NCBI GenBank assembly: GCA_965651255.1
Contig: CBFGRU010000217.1
Span: 1 to 5,348 of the forward strand
Direction: 5' to 3'
Origin: CBFGRU01 sp965651255
Lineage (GTDB): Bacteria; Planctomycetota; Phycisphaerae; Phycisphaerales; SM1A02
DNA length: 5,348 nt
Of the stretch, positions 1 to 5,237 are shown one piece after another. How positions within the stretch are numbered: position 1 is the stretch's first letter; the number at the start of each line of letters is the position of its first letter. The notes under the pieces were generated by a model. That model was not told the origin of the DNA, ran no database searches, and saw only the letters and a program-made list of their open reading frames with translations. The translations under genes were made by a program, and so were the position numbers.

Positions 1-421
1 CCGCGTGCGCACGGTCTTTCCCATCAATGATCTCGATCGCCGCATTCTCAAAGTAGGGGTCATGCACCCCGCCGCGGAACTCAAGCTCCATGGTGTACTC
101 GCTCACGATCTTCGTCACGACGAACGCGGGATGATCGAGATGCGCGGTGATGAACACCGGCCGCGGCGCATTCTTCGCGCGCGAGGGCTTGGCGTGCGTA
201 ACAAAGAGGTTGCCCGCCTTGTCGCGCGCGAGCTTCAGGTTCTTCCGACGCTTCACCCACGATTCGATCCACCCGATCACGCGGTGCTCATGGCCCGCGG
301 CGGTGGGGATCGCGGTCAGGTCGAGCAGCCACTCGCGGTGCTGGTCGCGCTGGGCCGCGGTGGTGGTGGCGGTGGCAGCGGCGTTCACCTTGCTCTTCAC
401 TTTCTTCATCCTGTTGCTCAT
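1..421 (-). CDS. M42/M20-like zinc aminopeptidase, N-terminal part (gene runs off left edge)
   Basis: Translating the minus strand from the ATG at 421 gives 140 residues with no stop before the window edge. After a basic, Ala/Thr-rich leader (residues 1-25) comes a helix ending in LTAIPTAAGHEHRVIGW (35-51), matching the usual 'L..iPt.sG.E..v' opening of co-catalytic metallopeptidases. DKAGNLFV (67-74) follows, then VFITAHLDHPAFVV (89-102). In M42/M20-type peptidases the His and Asp of the AHxD motif (here H94 and D96) sit at the metal site. The FRGGVHDPYFENAAIEI stretch afterwards resembles the entry to the inserted beta-domain of M42 enzymes. Known family role: removal of N-terminal residues from peptides by cytosolic di-zinc enzymes. 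There is no signal peptide, so a cytoplasmic location is inferred. The start is uncertain: no clear Shine-Dalgarno precedes either ATG 421 or the in-frame ATG at 409. The remaining metal ligands lie outside the window, so activity cannot be judged. Confidence 0.8.
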   Translation of the reverse strand, partial: MSNRMKKVKSKVNAAATATTTAAQRDQHREWLLDLTAIPTAAGHEHRVIGWIESWVKRRKNLKLARDKAGNLFVTHAKPSRAKNAPRPVFITAHLDHPAFVVTKIVSEYTMELEFRGGVHDPYFENAAIEIIDGKDRAHA

Positions 422-428
422 AGCCGAC

Positions 429-440
429 CATCGTACGATG
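429..440. promoter_or_regulatory. 12-bp perfect palindrome between divergent starts
   Basis: The sequence catcgtacgatg is its own reverse complement. It fills most of the 16-bp gap between the two divergent start codons and includes the ATG at 438. It could be a small operator-like dyad for the divergent gene pair, or a chance palindrome. No promoter boxes are recognisable around it, and it overlaps a start codon, which argues for caution. Confidence 0.2.
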
Positions 441-1295
441 ATTCACCCGTTCTTGCCTTCGAGCGTGCGCATGATCTCGCATCTGGATGAAGTCAAGCCG
501 AATCACTTTCCCGGCCTTCCGCGCCGGCGATTCTCGCGTGATGATGTGCTTGCGCTGATTCGTGATGCGTGGCGACTGCCGAAGAAGATCGAGCATGATG
601 CAGATCTCATCCTCGAGATTCACCCCGCCATGACCATCGCGGAGTTTCGGCGCGCCCTGGGCAAACATTCGCTGACGTTCGACTGGCGTGAACTGGCCCG
701 GTGGTTTGAGTATCACATCGGCGGGTCGATCGGTCATGAATCGTGGAAGCGCGTGCTCCTCCCGGAGCGAAGCAAAACGTTGTCGGCCGTTCTCGACCTG
801 CTCGCCGAACACGCGCTCGGCCCGGCAATGCCTCGCTCCCGCGACGGGCACACGATCGAGTGGGTGGACAGTGCGCTGGAGTCATTGAAAGCGGCGCTCT
901 CCGCCCGTGGGGTCGATGCATCCGATATCACCCCCGAGACCCGGTTGAACCGGTTGATCGCGCGTGCCCCGCTGGTCTTTCAGCAGGACCTCTCGCGCCT
1001 CACTCCCGGGCGCATGCCGCCCCTGCGCAAGCGGCACCGGTTCCTCTATCTCATCCTCGCAATCGTCCTGGTCATGACGACCCTGTTCCTGCTGGGCCTG
1101 CAACCGTGGTTTCCCATTCCGATGCTCGTGAGCAACCAGTTGCTCTTCTTCATCTGGCCGACGTTCGTGCTGCTTTCCCATCCGAAACTTCAGCCGCACG
1201 ATTACAAACTCGGCGAACTCATCACGGTCGAAGACCTCTGCTACCTCCTCACCAGCCCGCCGCCGCATGGGGATGAAGATGTGATTGAATTGTGA
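438..1295 (+). CDS. Hypothetical two-TM protein with acyl-carrier-like segments
   Basis: This is a 285-aa protein of no family I can name. Residues 32-125 run as helix (FSRDDVLALIRDAW), loop, then FDWRELARWFEYHIGGSI and TLSAVLDLLAEHA. That order and spacing resemble an acyl-carrier fold (helix I, 'DSL.xVELxxxLE..F', 'TVGDLxxxI'), but with Phe-Asp-Trp where the phosphopantetheinylated Ser would be. A second copy seems to begin at WVDSALESLKAALSARGVDASDITPETRLNRLI (142-174). It is interrupted by basic residues and two membrane helices (about 202-220 and 230-247) and resumes as LGELITVEDLCYLLTS (258-273). The carrier-like reading is inference; the membrane helices are plain in the sequence. The reading frame stays open upstream to 147, but that part overlaps the peptidase gene antisense. 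I therefore start at ATG 438; ATG 471 is an alternative. Neither has a good ribosome site. The stop lies 9 bp from the convergent stop of the next gene. Confidence 0.7.
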   Translation: MIHPFLPSSVRMISHLDEVKPNHFPGLPRRRFSRDDVLALIRDAWRLPKKIEHDADLILEIHPAMTIAEFRRALGKHSLTFDWRELARWFEYHIGGSIGHESWKRVLLPERSKTLSAVLDLLAEHALGPAMPRSRDGHTIEWVDSALESLKAALSARGVDASDITPETRLNRLIARAPLVFQQDLSRLTPGRMPPLRKRHRFLYLILAIVLVMTTLFLLGLQPWFPIPMLVSNQLLFFIWPTFVLLSHPKLQPHDYKLGELITVEDLCYLLTSPPPHGDEDVIEL

Positions 1296-1304
1296 AGCCG
1301 GTCA

Positions 1305-2039
1305 TCAGCCCCGGTCCCGCCCCCGCCCCCGGAACCGGCATCGGTTGCGACTCGCGCCAACCATCGTCAGCATCAACCCCAGACCCGCCAAAGTCCCCGG
1401 ACCCGGCAGCACCGTCCCCTCGATCCGCATCGAAAAGTCCGTTTGACTGCCATCGGGAAGTGAGTGCCCCGCCCAGCCCGGATACTGCCACGGCATCCAC
1501 TTCCGCCACGCATACTCGCCGTTGATCTTCCCATACCCCGCCGTCCCCCAGCCCACCGTCTGCACCGCCCGGTCGGTGATGTGGCCGAACGAAGAGAACC
1601 AGAACGTTCCCCGTTCGCTCGTCGTCGGATCGAGAAAGATGCTCAAATCCGCAAACGTCACCTCGTACAGGTTCAGCGCCGATTCCTCGTTGCTCCACGG
1701 CCCGAGATCGATCACGCTCGAAGGTCCCGTCCGCTCGAAGATCCACGGATACTCCGGCGCAAAGTCAAAGTCAGGATGATCATCGGTCGAGCGGTGCACC
1801 GAGAACGCCCAGTCGTTCGGCAACGCCGCCCAGCTCGCCACCATCCAGAACGTCACCGACTCCACCAGCACCGACTGCGCCGGCTTGAAATCATCACCAC
1901 GCTGCACGTTGATGAAATGCGGCCCGAAGTCACTGCGCGACCAGAACCGGTAGTCGTGCGGTTGATCGAGCAGCACATCCGCGCTCGCTGAACCCGAGAA
2001 CGCGAGCGCTCCCACGATGATCGTTGCCATGTGTTTCAA
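1305..2039 (-). CDS. Secreted protein with PEP-CTERM-like C-terminal sorting signal
   Basis: A 244-aa exported protein. The N-terminus MKHMATIIVGALAFSGSASA (1-20) is a short signal peptide with an Ala-Ser-Ala cleavage site before D21. The body (about 21-208) is rich in Trp, Phe, Gly and Asp and looks like a beta-sandwich. The stretch RGDDFKPAQSVLVESVTFWMV (47-67) resembles the 'ADDF....i.sV.wwg' pattern of planctomycete exported proteins. The C-terminus has the three parts of a PEP-CTERM-type signal: LPGPGT (211-216), a short hydrophobic segment LAGLGLMLTMVGA (217-229), and an Arg cluster (RNRCRFRGRGRDRG). Such tails are processed by exosortase in other bacteria, and the motif here is a PGPG variant. 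The substrate or ligand is unknown. The start codon is TTG at 2039, chosen because AGGAGG lies 6 nt upstream. The in-frame ATG at 2030 would be 15 nt away. It is divergent from the propeller gene and convergent with the gene on its left. Confidence 0.85.
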   Translation of the reverse strand: MKHMATIIVGALAFSGSASADVLLDQPHDYRFWSRSDFGPHFINVQRGDDFKPAQSVLVESVTFWMVASWAALPNDWAFSVHRSTDDHPDFDFAPEYPWIFERTGPSSVIDLGPWSNEESALNLYEVTFADLSIFLDPTTSERGTFWFSSFGHITDRAVQTVGWGTAGYGKINGEYAWRKWMPWQYPGWAGHSLPDGSQTDFSMRIEGTVLPGPGTLAGLGLMLTMVGASRNRCRFRGRGRDRG

Positions 2040-2045
2040 GATTCA

Positions 2046-2051
2046 CCTCCT
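2046..2051 (-). promoter_or_regulatory. Shine-Dalgarno AGGAGG fixing a TTG start
   Basis: On the minus strand AGGAGGTGA is an almost perfect anti-16S match. It is 6 nt from TTG (2039-2037) and 15 nt from ATG (2030-2028). The spacing supports TTG as the real start of the PEP-CTERM-like protein and places the signal peptide Lys at residue 2. Confidence 0.7.
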
Positions 2052-2059
2052 CCGGACGC

Positions 2060-2089
2060 TTGCAGGCCCGTCCATCTTTCTGCTACTGT
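2060..2089 (+). promoter_or_regulatory. Candidate sigma-70-type promoter for the propeller gene
   Basis: TTGCAG (2060-2065) and TACTGT (2084-2089) are separated by 18 nt. The second box is preceded by TGC, giving an extended -10 layout. Transcription would begin near 2096, about 50 nt before the ATG at 2145. Both boxes are partial matches to a consensus that may not hold well in this lineage. An imperfect hairpin (accatc 2090-2095 with gatggt 2103-2108) lies at the predicted transcript start. Confidence 0.25.
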
Positions 2090-2144
2090 ACCATCGTCTC
2101 CGGATGGTGCAATCACTTTCCATTTTCCGAAGGAGAATCGACGT

Positions 2145-3008
2145 ATGAAACCCTCTCGAAACCGTTGTTTCCTCAGCGCGGTTCTGGCCCTGGCCGGCGC
2201 CTCGCCGGTCATCGCCCAGCAGGAGGTGCCCGTTCCCGGACCGCGACAGGTCGTTACCGGGGGGCCGCATGTCGGCCACGGGAACCCGCCGGTCGTGAAC
2301 GAGCCGAACCTCATCATGCACATCGCGTACGACCCGGTGGAAGATCGTGATGTGCTCTTCCTCATCTGCATGTGGCAGGTGGGCGAGATTCCCACCGGGA
2401 ACCTGACCGAAGACCCCGTCCGCCTCGAGTACAGTGTGGGGTCGATCTACCGCGATCCGGGCGGCAATCATGTTCCGGAGAACGGCGATATCACCTGGGG
2501 CCAGCCGATGGTCGTCCTCATGCCCGAAGGGGCACTCGATGCACGCGACCCTGCGATGACGGTGTTTGACGATGACTTTCCGGCCATCGGTCAACTCGGT
2601 GACCGCATCGCGGCTGCGGGAGTGTTTCGAACTGCCGCTGCACAATCCATCCCCTACGTCGCGCGGACGATTGAGGATTCGACGTTCTTCACGATCATCG
2701 ATGCCCTGATCGGGGTTGAAGCGGCGTACCTGCGCTTTGCGCAGCTCTCGCCGCAGCAAGGCGGCGGCGCCTCCTTGAACGATGACCTGTACCTCTTCGG
2801 CCGTGCTCTCGAAGACAACCTGACCGGGATTGTTCGAGGTCAACTGGTGATGCGTTATAGCAACCTCGGGGGCGATGGCTGGGCGCCGTGGGTGGGGATG
2901 GTGGATGTCAAAACAACGGCAACACGCCGATCTACGGGGTGCCGGGCCAACCCGTGGGATTCCAGGCAGGGCGCGGACTGGTTTCGTACATGGATGATCA
3001 GGCGATGA
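2145..3008 (+). CDS. Secreted sialidase-like (BNR) propeller protein, N-terminal part, frameshifted
   Basis: The ATG at 2145 follows AAGGAG (2130-2135) with a 9-nt spacer. It opens with a clear signal peptide, MKPSRNRCFLSAVLALAGAS and onward, ending in VIA before QQE (residues 1-24). Upstream in-frame codons back to 2031 precede the ribosome site and are not used. Residues 25-250 show beta-strand repeats with Trp, Asp and Gly turns, for example NLIMHIAYDPVEDRDVLFLI and YSNLGGDGWAPWV, as expected for blades of a beta-propeller. After about residue 251 the translation becomes Arg/Thr/Trp-rich (KTTATRRSTGCRANPWDSRQ) and stops at 3008. Meanwhile the -1 frame continues in the same protein style to 3787. 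I read this as the front half of one 547-residue protein broken by loss of one base near the GGGG at 2894-2897. No catalytic residues are identifiable here. Confidence 0.75.
   Translation: MKPSRNRCFLSAVLALAGASPVIAQQEVPVPGPRQVVTGGPHVGHGNPPVVNEPNLIMHIAYDPVEDRDVLFLICMWQVGEIPTGNLTEDPVRLEYSVGSIYRDPGGNHVPENGDITWGQPMVVLMPEGALDARDPAMTVFDDDFPAIGQLGDRIAAAGVFRTAAAQSIPYVARTIEDSTFFTIIDALIGVEAAYLRFAQLSPQQGGGASLNDDLYLFGRALEDNLTGIVRGQLVMRYSNLGGDGWAPWVGMVDVKTTATRRSTGCRANPWDSRQGADWFRTWMIRR
2861..3005 (+). other. Frameshift zone in the propeller gene
   Basis: The -1 frame has a TAG at 2858-2860 and the upstream frame stops at 3006-3008, so the shift must lie between them. Protein character narrows it to about 2890-2910. 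Restoring one G to the GGGG run at 2894-2897 would give APWVGDGGCQNNGNTPIYG, a smooth join. There is no X XXY YYZ slippery heptamer at that point, so an indel (real or a sequencing error) is likelier than programmed frameshifting. Confidence 0.7.
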
Positions 3009-3787
3009 CGATCGGGACGCTCACCGGTGAATGGGAGGTCTCCGACAGCCGGATCGTGTTCACCGAATCGGCGCTGGAGATCGAAGCGAACATGGAGCTG
3101 GGATCGGAGCCGACGTACTTCGCCGCGTCGAAGAATTACCTGGCGGGTGATTTTGAGATCGGGCCGTTCACCGATCTGGCCATCGGCATGGGCGCGGGGG
3201 GCGTGTGGCATGCCTATCTCGCGTATCACGACCTTGCGGGAGAACCATCCGGTGGTGATGGGGATTTCAACGTGTACCTCATGCGGGGTGAGTGGGATCC
3301 GATCAATGAAGAATGGATCTGGCCGACCGCGCAGGAAGGTTGGCCGAAGAAAGTCAATCTGGACAACGCCGGCGTCCGGTCGGACCAGTTCATGCCGGCG
3401 GTGTGTGTCGATGGTGATGACCGGGTGCATCTGGTCTGGTACGACACACGGCACGACCTGAAGTCACCGGGGCAGGATGTTCGAATCGGACTGTACTATG
3501 CGTACAGCGAAGATTTCGGTCAGACGTTCTCGGAGATCATGCTTGACGATGATCTCATCCGGACGGAGTACCTCAGCAACCCGAATTCGCTGGGGGATCG
3601 GATCGACATCGTTGCCCGGACATCGTTGGACCTGCGAAAGGGAGTGGTCGCGACGTACATGGGGACGCAGCATCCACTGATCTATGAGATCGAGCCGCAG
3701 GGCCTGATTTTCAATCCGGGACCACCGGTGCAGCCGCAGTCGGACGAGTTGATTTACAGCAAGCGAATCGACTGGATCGAACAGTAA
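2888..3787 (+). CDS. Sialidase-like (BNR/Asp-box) propeller protein, C-terminal part
   Basis: This is the continuation, in the -1 frame, of the exported protein that begins at 2145. A GTG at 2888 opens the frame formally, but no ribosome site supports an independent start. The sequence carries sialidase-superfamily marks. DDRVHLVWYDTR (joined residues about 425-436) resembles the 'G.vHvvWyD.R' blade strand. YYAYSEDFGQTFSE contains a good Asp-box, S-x-D-x-G-x-T-F (S455 to F462 in joined numbering). Other blade-like strands are LAIGMGAGGVWHAYLAYHD and GDFNVYLMRGEWDP. Only one clear Asp-box is seen. The Arg triad of true sialidases cannot be assigned, so an enzymatic role in cleaving glycans is only one possibility; a carbohydrate- or protein-binding surface propeller is another. 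No C-terminal anchor is present: the protein ends in IDWIEQ. A strong terminator follows 45 nt after the stop. Confidence 0.75.
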   Translation: MGGDGGCQNNGNTPIYGVPGQPVGFQAGRGLVSYMDDQAMTIGTLTGEWEVSDSRIVFTESALEIEANMELGSEPTYFAASKNYLAGDFEIGPFTDLAIGMGAGGVWHAYLAYHDLAGEPSGGDGDFNVYLMRGEWDPINEEWIWPTAQEGWPKKVNLDNAGVRSDQFMPAVCVDGDDRVHLVWYDTRHDLKSPGQDVRIGLYYAYSEDFGQTFSEIMLDDDLIRTEYLSNPNSLGDRIDIVARTSLDLRKGVVATYMGTQHPLIYEIEPQGLIFNPGPPVQPQSDELIYSKRIDWIEQ

Positions 3788-3831
3788 CGAGACCAGTCTC
3801 AATTCCTCTCACTGCACCATCCGGAACATCA

Positions 3832-3869
3832 CATCGCCCTTCCCACGGTGGGAAGGGCGATGGTGTTTT
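3832..3869 (+). terminator. Rho-independent terminator after the propeller gene
   Basis: There is a perfect 14-bp stem (3832-3845 pairing with 3849-3862, catcgcccttccca / tgggaagggcgatg) with a CGG loop. It is followed by GGTG and TTTT (3866-3869). It sits 45 nt downstream of the stop at 3787 and would end the plus-strand transcript. The minus strand lacks a T-run after the stem, so it is probably one-directional. Confidence 0.8.
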
Positions 3870-3913
3870 CAGCCCGGCCGGGCGGGGCGGAGTGCGATGA
3901 ATACACTTCGTCC

Positions 3914-5122
3914 ATGTCGTTTGCCACCATTGCGGAAATACTTGCAGAGCTGAAGGCCGGGAAGATGGTCGTGCTCGTCGATGATGAATCGCGCGAGAAC
4001 GAGGGTGATCTCATCGTCGCCGCTGAGTTGATCACGCCCGAGATCATCAACTTCATGACCAAGCACACGCCCGGCTACCTGTGCCTCGCGATGACCGCGG
4101 CGGACTGCGAACGCCTCGACCTGCACCCGCAGACCGGCATGAACACCTCCCTCCGCGGGACGGCCATGGCCGTCTCCATCGACGGTCATCCCCGTCACGG
4201 TGTCGGCACGGGCATCAGCGCCAGCGATCGCGCGAAAACCGTTCGCATCGCGGTCGATCCCAACTCCCGCCCTGATGATCTCGTTCGCCCCGGCCACATG
4301 GTGCCTCTCCGCGCCCGCGAAGGCGGCGTCCTCGTCCGCACCGGCCAGACCGAAGGCAGTGTGGATCTCATGCGCCTTGCCGGCCTTCGACCCGCCGCCG
4401 TCATCAGCGAAATCAGCCGCGATGATGGCGAGATGGCGCGCGGCCAGGAACTGGTCGCATTCTGCAGGCACCATCAACTCAAAATGTGCTCCGTCGAGCA
4501 AATCATCGAACATCGCCTCGAACACGAACGCTCCATCGAACGACTCGAACCCATCGCAGGGACACCCATCGAAACGCCCGCCGGACGCTTCAACCTCATC
4601 GCCTTTCAGACCGCGTTCGATCCGCTGCCACACCTCGCCCTCACCGTCGGCGGCGTGGGTGAACTCGATGATCGCGGCCAATCCATCATCATCAATGAAC
4701 CCACCCTCGTCCGCATGCATCGCCGCGATCTGCTCGGCGACATCTTCGATGAGTCCACCAACCCCACCGGCCGCACCCTCCGCACCTCGATGCAAATGAT
4801 CCAGGATGCCGGCCGCGGGGCGCTCATCTACCTCCGCCCCGAAGGGTCGGGCGAAAGCTGGCGCGCACGACTCCAACGCATCCGCCGACCCGCGAGCGAT
4901 GATGTCAATTCCCCCGACCTCACGCGGCCCGATTCCATCGCCAGCCGCGCTCGACCGATGGACCAACGCGATATCGGCGTCGGCAGCCAGATCCTCCACG
5001 AACTCGGCCTGCGACAACTTCGCATCCTCACGAACCACCCGAAAACCATGCGCGGACTGCACGGCTTCGGACTCGAAATCGTCGAACAGGTCGCCATCAA
5101 CGAACCCCCTGCCCCGGAATGA
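3914..5122 (+). CDS. ribB: 3,4-dihydroxy-2-butanone-4-phosphate synthase with degenerate GTP cyclohydrolase II-like domain
   Basis: A 402-aa cytosolic riboflavin-pathway protein. Residues 1-205 are a full DHBP synthase, which converts ribulose 5-phosphate to 3,4-dihydroxy-2-butanone 4-phosphate plus formate. DDESRENEGD (23-32) holds the acidic loop, GYLCLAM (54-60) the loop Cys, and HGVGTGISASDRAKT (95-109) and RPGHMVPLRAREGGVL (125-140) the substrate and fold motifs. E166 matches the second metal-site Glu. The usual Gly-His-Thr-Glu metal motif reads GQTE (144-147). Residues about 215-402 align with GTP cyclohydrolase II (TPAGRFNLIAF, GRGALIYLRPEG, DQRDIGVGSQIL, LTNHPKTMRGLHGFGLEIVE). However, HSECLTGD reads HRRDLLGD and RCDCG reads TNPTG, so the domain has no Cys at all and cannot hold the catalytic zinc in the known way. 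It is probably monofunctional, like RibBX-type variants. The start ATG 3914 matches the family N-terminus; in-frame extensions to 3848 fall inside the terminator. No strong Shine-Dalgarno is seen. Confidence 0.92.
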   Translation: MSFATIAEILAELKAGKMVVLVDDESRENEGDLIVAAELITPEIINFMTKHTPGYLCLAMTAADCERLDLHPQTGMNTSLRGTAMAVSIDGHPRHGVGTGISASDRAKTVRIAVDPNSRPDDLVRPGHMVPLRAREGGVLVRTGQTEGSVDLMRLAGLRPAAVISEISRDDGEMARGQELVAFCRHHQLKMCSVEQIIEHRLEHERSIERLEPIAGTPIETPAGRFNLIAFQTAFDPLPHLALTVGGVGELDDRGQSIIINEPTLVRMHRRDLLGDIFDESTNPTGRTLRTSMQMIQDAGRGALIYLRPEGSGESWRARLQRIRRPASDDVNSPDLTRPDSIASRARPMDQRDIGVGSQILHELGLRQLRILTNHPKTMRGLHGFGLEIVEQVAINEPPAPE

Positions 5123-5165
5123 CCCCCGGCCCCGGAATAACCCATGGAATGATCCTCCCCGGAAT
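5112..5165 (+). repeat. Short degenerate repeats of ccccggaat at the ribB 3' end
   Basis: The 9-mer ccccggaat occurs at 5112-5120, 5130-5138 and 5157-5165. The first two are parts of an 18-bp imperfect tandem unit (5112-5129 and 5130-5147) that straddles the ribB stop codon. The unit suggests a small slippage duplication extending the non-coding tail. I see no hairpin or T-run here, so no terminator is called after ribB. Confidence 0.5.
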
Positions 5166-5223
5166 CAATCGCCGCGCCCACGGGTCTTTCCGGTATCGCC
5201 TCGAATGTTGAACGCTCTTCGTG

Positions 5224-5229
5224 AAGGAG
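5224..5229 (+). promoter_or_regulatory. Shine-Dalgarno AAGGAG for the right-edge gene
   Basis: AAGGAG lies 8 nt before the ATG at 5238. It favours that start over the in-frame ATG at 5205, which has no such site and would place this motif inside the coding region. Confidence 0.6.
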
Positions 5230-5237
5230 TCATCGCC

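Noticed and set aside
355..390. Triplet-like ggtggtggcggtggc run as a coding or structural repeat
   Set aside because: It is the reverse complement of the Ala/Thr-rich leader codons (GCC ACC) of the peptidase gene, so it is ordinary low-complexity coding sequence.
147..437. Upstream extension of the 438-1295 reading frame to an ATG at 147
   Set aside because: This part is antisense to a well-supported peptidase gene whose codons give the recognisable AHLDHPAF motif. The extension itself is Arg/Ser/Phe-rich without family features.
2043..2843. Long minus-strand open frame opposite the propeller gene
   Set aside because: It contradicts the plus-strand signal peptide, ribosome site and propeller features. 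Its His/Arg/Val-rich translation shows no domain.
2892..2915. Programmed -1 ribosomal frameshifting in the propeller gene
   Set aside because: No X XXY YYZ heptamer is in frame at the junction, no convincing downstream structure is visible, and secreted propellers are not known to use recoding. A one-base indel explains it.
3789..3800. Inverted repeat gagac-ca-gtctc just after the propeller stop
   Set aside because: The arms are 5 bp with a 2-nt gap. A much stronger hairpin with a T-run lies 32 nt further on, so a chance repeat is the simpler reading.
3869..5062. Long open frame on the minus strand opposite ribB (397 residues)
   Set aside because: It mirrors the strongly supported DHBP synthase frame, is rich in Ala/Gly/Asp, and lacks recognisable motifs. 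It is a typical antisense artefact of high-GC coding sequence.
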